This document shows, piece after piece, positions 16,113 to 25,202 of a DNA stretch of 64,000 bases. The first letter of the stretch is position 1. Each line of letters starts with the position of its first letter. The notes below the pieces were generated by a model. The model had not been told where the DNA came from. It saw only the letters and a list, made by a program, of their open reading frames with translations, and searched no databases. The DNA lies in NCBI GenBank assembly GCA_035409945.1, contig DAONQC010000004.1, positions 124,001 to 188,000 of the forward strand, read 5' to 3'. Source of the DNA: MWEH01 sp035409945. GTDB taxonomy: Bacteria; Bacillota; Clostridia; Christensenellales; DTU072. The position numbers and the translations under genes were made by a program.

Positions 16113-18572
16113 CTATTTAAACAGCTCGTTTTTTCTAAACTTACGAATTGTAATCGGTGAAATAATTATCCCACCAAGTAATCTCATCGCAGCTCTAAAT
16201 GGCTTATCGCCGTTAATAAAATCAATTAATGCATTCTTAGATTTATTAGTTAAAACTCCTCCTGCAAAGTTAACCATAGCTTCTATTGGAGTTTGCAGTG
16301 CCATCTTGCCTGACATGTCTTCGCTGCCTAAATCATCCTTACTCACGCCTCCGGCAGCTTTAACAACTAATTTACAAATTCTCTTACCCCATTTAGTGTG
16401 CTGAGTATCATAGAGATCGTGATATTTTGTAACTTTATATCCTTCCTCATACTCTCTTGGAGATAGTTCGCGACCTAGTAAAGTGGCAAACTCTTTATCC
16501 GACACCTGCTCAACATCACCTGTATAATACGAAGGAATGAGGTTTTTATCATCAGTCATTTCGGTTGCGTCACCTACTACAGTAACATTTCCAGACAGTC
16601 TTATGTCTCTTGATGATGCACCAACTAATATTTCAAACTCTCCACTTTCTACCTGCCAATCTGAGGCTAAAACGTTATAGAAAGCAAAAGATCTTTTATC
16701 TAGTCCTATTTCTACAAAGGTTTCTTCACCAGGTTTTAAAGATACTTTCTCAAAGCCTTTAAGTTCTTTTTCGGGGCGATATACAGTACTTTCTACATCT
16801 TTGACATAGAGTTGTACAACTTCTTTACCTTCCCTTTCTCCAATGTTTTTGACCTTAAATTTAACCGTTAAAGAATAATCACCATCTAGTTTCGCGCTAC
16901 TGAGTTTTAAATCGCTATATTCAAACTTTGTATATGATAGACCGTGTCCGAATGGGAATAAAACATCTAAATTTTTCTTGTCAAAATATCTGTATCCTAC
17001 ATATAATCCCTCACGGTGTTCAACTACTCTTGTATACCCTGGATAATATGCACTAGAAGCAACATCTTCCAGTTTTATCGGGAATGTTTCAGCAAGTTTT
17101 GCTGATGGATTTGCATCCCCAAATAAAATGTCTACAGTAGCTTCACCTACAGCTTCGCCTCCTAGATATGCTTCTAATATAACGGGAACTTCATCTACCC
17201 AAGGCATGGATACTGGTGAGCCGTTATGTAATACAACGACTGTGTTTTTATTAACTTTAGCAACAGCTGAAATTAGTGCATTGTGTACAGGGGGCATATT
17301 CATATGAGTTCTATCAAACCCTTCACTCTCATAATACGGAGGAAGTCCTGCAAAAATGATAGGAACATCTACTGTTTTTGCTAATTCAACAGCTTCATTT
17401 ATCAATTTTGCATCTTCTTTAGAATCGTCTCTATATCCTCTTGCAAACACTTTATCAATATCTGATGCTGCATCATATGCTCCTACTACTCTCTTGGTAT
17501 TTATGTGAGAAGAGCCACCACCTTGGTACCTAGGCACTTTGGCAAACTGACCGATAAATGCGTACTTCTTCTTTTTGTCTAAAGGCAAAATATCTCCGTC
17601 ATTTTTTAATAAAACCATTGTCTCTCTAGCCATTATTCTAGCTTTTTTATGGTCTTCATCTCTATCATATACAGGGATATCAGTTCTCTTATGTTTTTCT
17701 AAACTTCTAAATATTATGGTTAGTAGCCTTTCGCACGCCGTATCTAACACTTTTTCATCTAGCCTTCCAGATTCGACAGCTTCTACAATCTTTATATCAT
17801 TTCTTCCACCACTGGTTGGCATTTCAAGTTCAAGACCTGCTTCTAACGCTTCTACTCTATTCAAGACAGCGCCCCAGTCACTAACAACAAAGCCTTTATA
17901 CCCCCACTCGTTTCTTAAAACATCGGTTAATAACCACTTGTTTTGGGAGCAATATTCGCCATTAATTTTATTGTATGCGCACATTATGGTCCAAGGGTCT
18001 GCCTTTTTTACTGCATTTTCAAATCCCGGCAAATATATTTCTCTAATTGTTCTTTCATCTGCTTCTTCAGAAATAGTCATTCTAAATCTTTCTTGACTGT
18101 TTACAGCAAAGTGCTTTACGCTAACACCCACTCCTTTAGACTGTAGTCCTTGAGTGTATGATACAGCAATTTCGCCTGTCAAGTATGGATCTTCTGATAA
18201 ATATTCAAAGTTTCTGCCACATAGTGGCGATCTCTTTATGTTAATTGCTGGACCTAAAACTACTCCCAAATCTTCAGCAGCAGCTTCATCGCCTAAAATC
18301 TCGCCTAGCTTTCTTGCAAGTTCTCTATCAAAGGATGCGGCAATGCCAACTCCTGTTGGAAAGCAAGTTGCCTCTATAGATTTGTTTATGCCTAAATGAT
18401 CTGCCTTATCGGCTTGTTTTCTAAGTCCGTGCGGGCCATCTGCCACCATCATTTCTGGGATACCTAATCTCTCCACATCTTTAGTTAGCCAAAAAGTTTT
18501 ACCAGAACACAGTCCTGCTTTTTCTTTTAGTGTCATCTGGCTAATGATTTCATTAATTTTCTTTTTATCCAT
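16113..18572 (-). CDS. Glycoside hydrolase family 3 beta-glycosidase
   Basis: 819 residues, typical GH3 length. N-terminal TIM-barrel domain from MTLKEKAGLCSGKTFW, with VADGPHGLRKQ, KHFAVNSQE and the nucleophile Asp in GFVVSDWGAV (about residue 235). An alpha/beta sandwich domain follows (GGSSHIN, GFDRTHMNMP), then a fibronectin III-like domain (GEREGKEVVQLYVKDVES ... LKGFEKVSLKPGEE). The last 100 or so residues are an unusual extra tail ending FRKNELFK. No signal peptide, so probably cytosolic, hydrolysing imported oligosaccharides (beta-glucoside or similar; specificity not readable). It is preceded by the leader shared with purM and purE. SD GAGGGG. Confidence 0.92.
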   Translation of the reverse strand: MDKKKINEIISQMTLKEKAGLCSGKTFWLTKDVERLGIPEMMVADGPHGLRKQADKADHLGINKSIEATCFPTGVGIAASFDRELARKLGEILGDEAAAEDLGVVLGPAINIKRSPLCGRNFEYLSEDPYLTGEIAVSYTQGLQSKGVGVSVKHFAVNSQERFRMTISEEADERTIREIYLPGFENAVKKADPWTIMCAYNKINGEYCSQNKWLLTDVLRNEWGYKGFVVSDWGAVLNRVEALEAGLELEMPTSGGRNDIKIVEAVESGRLDEKVLDTACERLLTIIFRSLEKHKRTDIPVYDRDEDHKKARIMARETMVLLKNDGDILPLDKKKKYAFIGQFAKVPRYQGGGSSHINTKRVVGAYDAASDIDKVFARGYRDDSKEDAKLINEAVELAKTVDVPIIFAGLPPYYESEGFDRTHMNMPPVHNALISAVAKVNKNTVVVLHNGSPVSMPWVDEVPVILEAYLGGEAVGEATVDILFGDANPSAKLAETFPIKLEDVASSAYYPGYTRVVEHREGLYVGYRYFDKKNLDVLFPFGHGLSYTKFEYSDLKLSSAKLDGDYSLTVKFKVKNIGEREGKEVVQLYVKDVESTVYRPEKELKGFEKVSLKPGEETFVEIGLDKRSFAFYNVLASDWQVESGEFEILVGASSRDIRLSGNVTVVGDATEMTDDKNLIPSYYTGDVEQVSDKEFATLLGRELSPREYEEGYKVTKYHDLYDTQHTKWGKRICKLVVKAAGGVSKDDLGSEDMSGKMALQTPIEAMVNFAGGVLTNKSKNALIDFINGDKPFRAAMRLLGGIIISPITIRKFRKNELFK

Positions 18573-18574
18573 TT

Positions 18575-18632
18575 TCCCCTCTTGTAATAATGTTGTTTGA
18601 ATTTAACCAGTGTAAATAGTTAGCAACATTAG
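18575..18632 (-). promoter_or_regulatory. Hairpin leader copy 4 (upstream of the GH3 gene)
   Basis: Nearly identical to the purM and purE leaders: AATGTTGCTAAC ... GGTTAAATTCAAACAACATT then ATTAC-AGAGGGG SD. Outer stem AATGTTG/CAACATT, inner TAAC/GTTA. Unexpected upstream of a glycosidase. Confidence 0.5.
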
Positions 18633-18753
18633 TTATATCATTTATTATTCAACTTGAAACTAGAGTGTCGGTAGTAGATAGTGATGAAATTGAGTTATTT
18701 ACAAGCAACCAATATTTTTCCTTCTACTTTACGACCTTTAATTTAACATTTCT

Positions 18754-19758
18754 TTATTTTTTTATGTCATTTTTAAGCGTTGACATATATTGGTAATGCT
18801 CTGTATTGGTCCAATAGTCGTCGTAATAAAAATACGTATTAAAGTCAATTTCTGAACTAATTCGCAAACCACTAGAAGTTGCCCAATTATCTTGGGCTCT
18901 AAAATACCTAAAGTATCCATTATCCCAAATTTCAATTGTTTGAGTTAGTTCAGTATATGCTGCAGTACTATTGCCAGTACTACTAACTAGTCTTGCACGG
19001 GTAATATCTGTTGCAAGGTTAGGATCGAGTTTTAAAACTAACTTATAATATCCCTCTTCCTCTTCATATGTAACGGTTGCGGAAGTAATGGTTTCAAAAG
19101 ATATTTTTTGTTCGGTCTGCTCATATATGTCAGTTTGGTCGGCGTAATATACGATGTTATATTGCTCCTCTTCTGCCTCTGCATTAGTCCAGTCGACAAT
19201 GTATTCATTTTCACCAGTTTCTTCGTTAAATACAAACTCAGGAACGGGATCAACAACTCTATCAACTAACACTTTATCTAACGATGCATCTTTATATTTT
19301 CTAAGTGCAAACTTTGTGTTTTTAGGCTCTATAGCTCCAGTTAAAGCAGCCATGAGGTCCTCTGCAAAATTCCCAGTCGGAGGAATAAAAGAATACTCAA
19401 TATAGTTGTACTGATCGGCATTTTTAACAATATATCTATATCCAGAAACATTAACTAACCCACCCATCATAGCAGTTTTTGAACGAACCATCATTGCCAC
19501 ATTCTCAGTGTTTTGGTATAGCTCATTTGCTTTTAGATATAGTTGTTCAGCAAACAATTTAACAGCTTCTGCATCATCTTCATCTGGCATTGCCCAATTT
19601 AGCTTTTCTCCTACAGGTCTTTCACCTATTTCAAATTGCTCCATGTGAGTTTCTTCTTTTGGCATAACTACTGATAGTGCTATGTATAGTACAAGGGTTG
19701 TAAGCAACACAAGTGCTATAACACCAATCACTATTTCTATTCTTCGTCCAAAATTCAT
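18754..19758 (-). CDS. Membrane-anchored protein of unknown function
   Basis: 334 residues from ATG at 19758 (AGGAG 10 nt upstream; a TTG eight codons earlier is less likely). One N-terminal TM helix (IEIVIGVIALVLLTTLVLYIAL) and a large extracytoplasmic part with no lipobox. The exported part is rich in acidic and aromatic residues (YNYIEYSF, EEEEGYYKLVLKL, FYYDDYWTNTEHYQ) and looks beta-rich. I recognise no family or catalytic motif. It lies alone between the GH3 gene and the nrdG region, same strand as both. Confidence 0.75.
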   Translation of the reverse strand: MNFGRRIEIVIGVIALVLLTTLVLYIALSVVMPKEETHMEQFEIGERPVGEKLNWAMPDEDDAEAVKLFAEQLYLKANELYQNTENVAMMVRSKTAMMGGLVNVSGYRYIVKNADQYNYIEYSFIPPTGNFAEDLMAALTGAIEPKNTKFALRKYKDASLDKVLVDRVVDPVPEFVFNEETGENEYIVDWTNAEAEEEQYNIVYYADQTDIYEQTEQKISFETITSATVTYEEEEGYYKLVLKLDPNLATDITRARLVSSTGNSTAAYTELTQTIEIWDNGYFRYFRAQDNWATSSGLRISSEIDFNTYFYYDDYWTNTEHYQYMSTLKNDIKK

Positions 19759-19840
19759 GTATATTCTTCTCCTATCCCTCAAAAATATGCATATTTAAAT
19801 ATTTAAATGTAGACACGTATGCATATAAAGATAGTAGCAC

Positions 19841-19870
19841 AAAAATAAGCCTATTTCAACATAGGCTTTT
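19841..19870 (-). terminator. Terminator of the nrdDG operon, displaced from nrdG
   Basis: AAGCCTAT TTCAAC ATAGGCTT stem with the T-tract on the minus strand (ATTTTTG). It lies about 340 bp after the nrdG stop; the decayed 66-bp repeats occupy the space between. Confidence 0.65.
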
Positions 19871-19944
19871 CTGTACTATCGGTGCTTTTTGATGAGAGTT
19901 AGTTGTCTTAGTAAGTGCAACTTAAAGGAGTTCATAACGTAAAA

Positions 19945-20235
19945 TTTCTCAAAGTAAATGCAACTGATATGCATGCACCTTTACTAGTGCTATCTCTTTT
20001 GGTTACTTGCATTTATACACTTCTCACAGCTATTTATGTGCTCACTTTACCAGTGCGATGATATTTAGTTACTTTCTCTTATACACTCCAGCAGTGGTCG
20101 TTATATACTTACCTTAAGTGCAGTTAGTTATTAACTTCTTTCTTTATACACTCCTTGCGGTGATCGTTATATACTTACCTTGAGTGCAGTTATGTTATTC
20201 ACTTCTTTCTTTATACACTCCTTGCGGTGGTCGTT
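19945..20235. repeat. 66-bp tandem ladder derived from the nrdG 3' end
   Basis: Units beginning (T)TTATACACT occur at 20013, 20079, 20144 and 20211 (offsets 66, 65, 67). A more eroded unit lies at about 19946-20012. The 20211 unit is the real nrdG end, including its stop codon. Neighbouring units share CTTGCGGTG(A/G)TCGTTA(T/C)ATACTTA, then AGTGCAGTTA and ACTTCTTTCT. Divergence grows with distance from the gene. Confidence 0.9.
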
Positions 20236-20882
20236 ACATACTTATTTGCACGCTCCACACACTCCATTATATAGGCTGTGCTATACCTTTTCATGTCTAT
20301 GTGTGCAGGGATGTTTATCTGTTGTATATTATATGCTTTAGCGCCTTTTATAGTCTTAGCGATTGTTTCAATATCGTCTATTGTTAAATGTGGATCAAAT
20401 GTTGTCCTAAACTCATAATCAATATCACTATTCATTAAAATATCTATGCTTTTTTTGATGTTTTCTATATCTTCTTCTTGAATAGGTGTCACTATAGAAT
20501 ACTTGTCTAAAGGAGCCTTTATGTCCATGGCTACATAATCTAAATATGGGAGCAGAGCCTTTAGTTTTTCAGGGCGCGTGCCATTAGTATCAAGTTTTAC
20601 TAAAAGTCCCATTTCCTTTATCTTCTTAGCAAGGGAGATTAAATCATCAAGGGAGCTAAGTAGCGCTTCCCCACCAGTAATAACCACACCATCTAAAAAG
20701 CCCTTCTTTTCCTCAATTCTTTTCAGAATTTCCTCTAGTGATACTTGTTCGAATCTACCTTCAATTAAATCTCTGTTGTGACAATACCAACAATCTAGAT
20801 TACACCCAGCTAAGAATATAACTGCGGCAATATTTTTGGGATAATCTACAAATGAGTTAGGTGAAAACCCAGCTATTATCAT
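20211..20882 (-). CDS. nrdG: Anaerobic RNR-activating radical SAM protein
   Basis: 223 residues. The N-terminal FLAGCNLDCWYCHNRDL has the CxxxCxxC radical SAM cluster motif; GGEALLS follows. It generates the glycyl radical on NrdD using SAM and a [4Fe-4S] cluster (cytosol). Related pyruvate formate-lyase-type activases share the motif, but its position directly after nrdD settles the call. The gene is 95 bp downstream of nrdD, separated by two hairpins. Its 3' end is the source of the 66-bp ladder running to 19945. Confidence 0.9.
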   Translation of the reverse strand: MIIAGFSPNSFVDYPKNIAAVIFLAGCNLDCWYCHNRDLIEGRFEQVSLEEILKRIEEKKGFLDGVVITGGEALLSSLDDLISLAKKIKEMGLLVKLDTNGTRPEKLKALLPYLDYVAMDIKAPLDKYSIVTPIQEEDIENIKKSIDILMNSDIDYEFRTTFDPHLTIDDIETIAKTIKGAKAYNIQQINIPAHIDMKRYSTAYIMECVERANKYVTTTARSV

Positions 20883-20897
20883 TTCTATTCTCCTTTT

Positions 20898-20961
20898 AAA
20901 AACAAAACTCGGAGAAAGCTATCCGAGTTTAGGTATCTAAAGGGGAGTTTTTGGCTCCCCT
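20898..20961 (-). terminator. Two hairpins between nrdD and nrdG
   Basis: AGGGGAG/CTCCCCT (20941-20961) and AAACTCGGA/TCCGAGTTT (20905-20930), the second followed on the minus strand by TGTTTTT. The second looks like a partial intrinsic terminator or attenuator that would lower nrdG relative to nrdD. Confidence 0.7.
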
Positions 20962-20977
20962 CTTAATATATTAGACC

Positions 20978-23104
20978 TTATGATAAAACTTCGCTTGCTA
21001 CTTGTTTAGGTCTTACTACAAACTTAACTCTCTCTTCATACTCTTCTTTTTTGCCATCATTATAGTTTTGTACTGGTCTTAAGTAACCAACAACGCGACT
21101 ATAAACTTCTGTTGATTTTCCACAGGTTGGGCAAGAGAAATGCTCACCATTGATGTATCCGTGCTCTTGGCAAACTGAGAATGTAGGTGTTAGTGAGATA
21201 TATGGCATCTTGCTGTAGGTAAAGATTTTCTTAATCAGTTTTTTAGCTACTTCTATGTCATCTACCTTTTCGCCTAAGTATAGGTGCTGAACTGTTCCAC
21301 CAGTGTATAAGGATTGTAACTCATCTTGTAGTTCCACACATTTCATAATATCATCTGTATAGCTGACTGGAAGTTGTGAAGAGTTCGTATAATATGGAAC
21401 CTTTTCTCCTGCAGTGATAATATCTTTTCCATATAGTTTATAATCCAAACGTGCTAAACGATAGCTGGTTCCTTCTGCGGGCGTTGCTTCTAGGTTGTAA
21501 CTGACTCCTGCTTCGCCATCTTCTGCTTGGAATTTAACCATTAGGTCACGTAAGTAATTCATAACTTTTATTGCAAATGCTATACCTTTCTTACTTCCGA
21601 TATCTTCGCCTAAGAAGTTAAGACAACTTTCGTTCATTCCCACGATACCAATGGTATTAAAGTGGTTAGTCCAGTAATATCCAGTTCTTGCCTTTATGCT
21701 CGTTAGATAGTGTGCGCTATATGGATAGAGTCCTCTTTCTGTTTGAGTTTCTAAAATCTTTCTCTTAATTCTCAAAGAATCAGCTGCTAAGGTTGCTTGC
21801 TTATGTAACAAATCAAAATACTCTTTTTCTGTCTTTGCAAGATATCCAATTCTTGGTAAGTTAATTGTTACAACACCGATAGAGCCTGTCATTGGATTGG
21901 ATCCAAATAATCCGCCACCTCTCTTCCTTAATTCGCTGACATCTAAGCGTAGTCTGCAGCACATGGATACTGCATCTTCTGGTGAAAGATCGCTGTTAAT
22001 ATAGTTGGCAAAATATGGGATACCATATTTACAGGTTATTTCCATAAATTTGTTAACCACTTCTGAATTCCAATCAAAGTCTTTAGTAACATTAATGGTT
22101 GGGATAGGGAATGTGAACACTCTGCCCTTTGCATCTCCTTCTAGCATAACATCACAAAATGCCTTGTTAAACATATCCATTTCTGCCTGATAATCACCAT
22201 AGGTTGTATCTAGGAGTTCTCCACCTATAATTGCAGGTTGGTCTCTTAATGTTTTTGGAACTTTAATATCAAATGTTAGGTTGGAGAATGGGCATTGGAA
22301 ACCTACTCTTGTAGGAACATTAAGATTGAATATGAATTCTTGGATGCTTTGACGAACTTCTTTGTATGTCATTTTATCTTGACGAATAAATGGAGCACAA
22401 TATGTATCGATTGATGACCAAGCTTGAGCACCTGCGGTTTCGCCTTGCGTGGTGAATGTAGAGTTAACAACTTGACCTAAAAACGAACGTAAATGTCTAG
22501 CAGGTTTGCTTTCTACTTTTCCGGGGACTCCACCGAATCCATTCATTAATATTTGTCTTAAATCCCATCCAGCACAATATGGACCAAAGAACCCTAAATC
22601 GTGTAAGTGTAGCGAACCAGACTCATGTGCTTCTTTAATCTCTTTTGGATATGCATTATTCAACCAATAGTTTTTGGTTATTGCTTCTCTAACATAGTTA
22701 TTTAAGCCATTAACGCTTTTTTGCATATTTGCATTTTCTTTTACTGACCAATCTTTTTCATCTAGATAATCTGCAAACATGCTCGTAGTAGCAGAAATTA
22801 TTGCCTGTGTATCTCTTACCTTCTTTCTTTGCTCCCTATATAAGATATATGCTTTAGCTGTAGCAGCGCAGTTTTGTTCAATCAAAACTTTTTCAACCGT
22901 ATCTTGAATTCCTTCGACTGTTGGGGCTTTGCCACGATATTCAGCAGCTAATTTAGCAGCCACTATATAACTTAGTTCCTCAGCTCTATTCACATCTTCC
23001 CCACCAGCTGCTTGAGCGGCTTTAGAAATTGCATCCTTAATCTTATCAATATTAAAGGTGTCTACCCTACCGTCTCTTTTTACGATTTCTTTAATCATGT
23101 ACAT
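20978..23104 (-). CDS. nrdD: Anaerobic (class III) ribonucleoside-triphosphate reductase
   Basis: 708 residues. Makes dNTPs from NTPs without oxygen. N-terminal ATP-cone (IKEIVKRDGRVDTFNIDKI) senses ATP/dATP. The barrel carries SMCCRLRLDVSEL (active-site Cys region) and GSIGVVTINLPRIGYLA. The C-terminus has a zinc site (CQEHGY ... CPTCGK) followed by the glycyl-radical loop RVVGYLRPVQNYNDGKKEEY. ATG at 23104 has AGGAGGAG 6-7 nt upstream. Activated by NrdG downstream; transcription is predicted to be repressed by NrdR (boxes at 23158-23206). No aerobic RNR is in the window. Confidence 0.97.
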   Translation of the reverse strand: MYMIKEIVKRDGRVDTFNIDKIKDAISKAAQAAGGEDVNRAEELSYIVAAKLAAEYRGKAPTVEGIQDTVEKVLIEQNCAATAKAYILYREQRKKVRDTQAIISATTSMFADYLDEKDWSVKENANMQKSVNGLNNYVREAITKNYWLNNAYPKEIKEAHESGSLHLHDLGFFGPYCAGWDLRQILMNGFGGVPGKVESKPARHLRSFLGQVVNSTFTTQGETAGAQAWSSIDTYCAPFIRQDKMTYKEVRQSIQEFIFNLNVPTRVGFQCPFSNLTFDIKVPKTLRDQPAIIGGELLDTTYGDYQAEMDMFNKAFCDVMLEGDAKGRVFTFPIPTINVTKDFDWNSEVVNKFMEITCKYGIPYFANYINSDLSPEDAVSMCCRLRLDVSELRKRGGGLFGSNPMTGSIGVVTINLPRIGYLAKTEKEYFDLLHKQATLAADSLRIKRKILETQTERGLYPYSAHYLTSIKARTGYYWTNHFNTIGIVGMNESCLNFLGEDIGSKKGIAFAIKVMNYLRDLMVKFQAEDGEAGVSYNLEATPAEGTSYRLARLDYKLYGKDIITAGEKVPYYTNSSQLPVSYTDDIMKCVELQDELQSLYTGGTVQHLYLGEKVDDIEVAKKLIKKIFTYSKMPYISLTPTFSVCQEHGYINGEHFSCPTCGKSTEVYSRVVGYLRPVQNYNDGKKEEYEERVKFVVRPKQVASEVLS

Positions 23105-23147
23105 AATTTTCTCCTCCTAATTTCAAGTATTTTTTTCGTGCAAACTC

Positions 23148-23206
23148 ATATTAACATACACAATATATGGGTGTCAACCCCCAAAACGACCACTATATGT
23201 AGTGGT
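23148..23206 (-). promoter_or_regulatory. nrdD promoter with two NrdR-box-like palindromes
   Basis: Minus-strand promoter TTGACA (23172-23177), 18 bp, TAATAT (23148-23153). ACACAATATATGGGTGT (23158-23174) overlaps the spacer and -35; ACCACTATATGTAGTGGT (23189-23206) lies just upstream. Both resemble the NrdR consensus ACACWATATATWGTGT. Their centres are about 32 bp apart, three helical turns, the usual NrdR arrangement. The nrdR gene is not in the window. Confidence 0.75.
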
Positions 23207-23440
23207 GTGGCAATGCGTCACAGGCGTAACTTGCACCTTTTCGAGAGTTTTTGCCTGTTTTAAGCCTGTTTTTGTAAAAATGCTGTTTTTGTCTTGTGTT
23301 TTATTTTGTAACAAAATCACAAAAAAATTAAAAAAATTTTTAATTTATTTTTTTCCGATTATATTTGTGCTAAATATCAATAGTTTTTAATACTATAACA
23401 CGCCCAGAGTTTATGCTGAAAATGACCCTACATACTAATC

Positions 23441-23746
23441 TCTAGATGTTTTTACATATTATGACTGGCCTGCAACAACCATGTATGTTTCATCATTGTT
23501 TTATTTTTAAACGCAGGAACTTTATATTGAGTTTTAAACACAAAATAACCATACTTACTTTCAAAACAAGTTTGTGAAATTAAATATTAAATTCCTAGAT
23601 TTTATGTAACATTATGACTGGCCTGCAACGACCATGTATGTTTCAACATTATTTTTATTATTAAATGCTGGAACGTCATATTGAACTTCAAATACGAAAT
23701 TGCCTTCCTTATCTACTTTCAAAACTATATGCCCATGGTCTTCAGT
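23441..23746. repeat. 153-bp tandem duplicate of the MBL gene 3' end
   Basis: The gene end (23594 onward) is repeated 153 bp further out (23441-23593). Shared: CTAGAT, then ATTATGACTGGCCTGCAAC and ACCATGTATGTTTCA, then more diverged sequence to CTTTCAAAAC. The outer copy still encodes NNDETYMVVAGQS-stop on the minus strand versus NNVETYMVVAGQS-stop in the gene. Confidence 0.92.
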
Positions 23747-24751
23747 AACATATGTAGGGATACTTCTTGCATTGTACCTATCCATAACTACATCATGCGG
23801 GTGTCCATGGTCATGGTCTCTATCTGCCATAACAATCGCATATTCGCAAGTTACAAAATCCAAAAAAGTCTCCGAGGAAGATGTAGAAGAACCGTGGTGT
23901 CCTACTTTCAAAAAATCACAATCGTACGAAGAACTTGCTATTGTCTCCATAAACCAGTTTTCAGTTGCTTCTATGGCATCGCCTGTTAACAGAAGCTTTC
24001 TTTCCGCTGCGGTTACAACAATGATTGGACTCATACCATTACTCTCTGCAGCAGTGTAATTATCATCAGCATTACCTAACCTATCGTACCCTGGGGCATA
24101 TATATCTATTGTAAAGCCATCGCCGGTAATATTGTATGTATCCCCCATAGGGCCTATGGCAATGTAATTATCATAATGACCATGCACAGAATAAACTTCA
24201 TCTTTTGCATCTTGTAAAAAGTTAGTGTATGTTTGGTTTTTATTTATATCGTTTGCGTAAATAGTTTTTACATCATATGCATCAAATATTGCATCTGCCA
24301 TATTATAATGGTCTGTATCTGGGTGTGTTACTATCATATAGTCAATAGCGTCTAAACCTACATCTTCTAAATATGCAAGCATCATAACTTCAACATCTGC
24401 TTTAGGATTTGCAGTTGTTCCTGCAACACCTGCATCAATCATCACATCCGTTCCATCAGCAAACCTTATTAGTATAGCATCACCTTGTCCTACATTTATA
24501 AAATGTGCTTCAAAAGCTAAATCATCACTAATTGCACTATTTTCTCTAGCGGGTGGAACGTCTGGCTTTTTTAGAAAAGCAAATAGCTCAGGTTTTATAA
24601 AGTACAAAGCAACTAATACGCCTACAATTATAACCACAGCAGCTAAAATTAATAGTATTTGTTTTGGTGTCAGTTTTTTAACTACTTTTTCAGCCATCTT
24701 AATAGCACTTTTTTGAGTTTTTGACTTTTTAGTTGTCTTCTTTTTAGCCAT
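23612..24751 (-). CDS. Membrane-anchored ComEC/Rec2-like metallo-beta-lactamase-fold hydrolase
   Basis: 379 residues. Lys-rich N-terminus, one TM helix (ILLILAAVVIIVGVLVALYF), then an extracytoplasmic MBL domain. Metal ligands: FINVGQGDAILI, DAGVAG, THPDTDHYN (HxDxDH), LLLTGD, KVGHHGSSTSSS and GHPHDVV. This is the pattern of the hydrolase domain of ComEC and of stand-alone ComE-like proteins, which act on extracellular DNA or phosphodiesters; substrate is not shown here. No ComEC channel or competence domain is fused. AGGAGAGAAGT precedes the ATG. Its 3' end is duplicated downstream (23441-23593). Confidence 0.87.
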   Translation of the reverse strand: MAKKKTTKKSKTQKSAIKMAEKVVKKLTPKQILLILAAVVIIVGVLVALYFIKPELFAFLKKPDVPPARENSAISDDLAFEAHFINVGQGDAILIRFADGTDVMIDAGVAGTTANPKADVEVMMLAYLEDVGLDAIDYMIVTHPDTDHYNMADAIFDAYDVKTIYANDINKNQTYTNFLQDAKDEVYSVHGHYDNYIAIGPMGDTYNITGDGFTIDIYAPGYDRLGNADDNYTAAESNGMSPIIVVTAAERKLLLTGDAIEATENWFMETIASSSYDCDFLKVGHHGSSTSSSETFLDFVTCEYAIVMADRDHDHGHPHDVVMDRYNARSIPTYVTEDHGHIVLKVDKEGNFVFEVQYDVPAFNNKNNVETYMVVAGQS

Positions 24752-24989
24752 ACTTCTCTCCTTTAAATTCTTTACAACATTTGCTATACTTCTTAATTGA
24801 ACGCCATATCTAGTATATCAATATTAGCGATTCTTTCAAAACTTTAATCCATTAAATTTGAACTATTTTTCATACATTATTAAATTCTTAGCAAATTCCA
24901 ATCGAAATACTATAGTTAGTTTGGTAAATTTAAGTACCAAAAAGCCTTAGTACTTTAATTGCTATGAAAACCGATCTAGCATCGCCTCT

Positions 24990-25160
24990 ATATATCGATA
25001 GTTAATTATTGTAAACAAGGCTAGTCTGAAAATTTTGTATCTAAAAGCCATGCCTCCCTATTTGCTATGACAACTAACTTCTCAACATATCCAGTATATA
25101 TTAGTACTTAATTATTGTAAACGCGCCTAGTTTAAGTTATAATTACTAAAATAGCACCTT
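24990..25160 (+). repeat. Tandem duplicate of the GPH-carrier promoter
   Basis: GTTAATTATTGTAAACAAGGCTAGT (25001-25025) is repeated 106 bp later as CTTAATTATTGTAAACGCGCCTAGT (25107-25131). The outer -35 (TTGTAA) is intact but its -10 position reads ATTTTG rather than TATAAT. A still weaker unit may lie near 24921. Confidence 0.8.
25115..25143 (+). promoter_or_regulatory. Promoter of the 25203 carrier gene
   Basis: TTGTAA (25115-25120), 17 bp, TATAAT (25138-25143); gene-proximal, intact member of the duplicated pair. Confidence 0.75.
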
Positions 25161-25202
25161 AAATATTTAAGGATTTTTTTGTTTTTGTTTTTGGAGGAAT
25201 GG

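Noticed and set aside
19945..20235. Regularly spaced 66-bp repeats considered as a CRISPR array
   Set aside because: Units are contiguous and diverge throughout, with no constant repeat plus variable spacer; the last unit is the coding end of nrdG. No cas genes.
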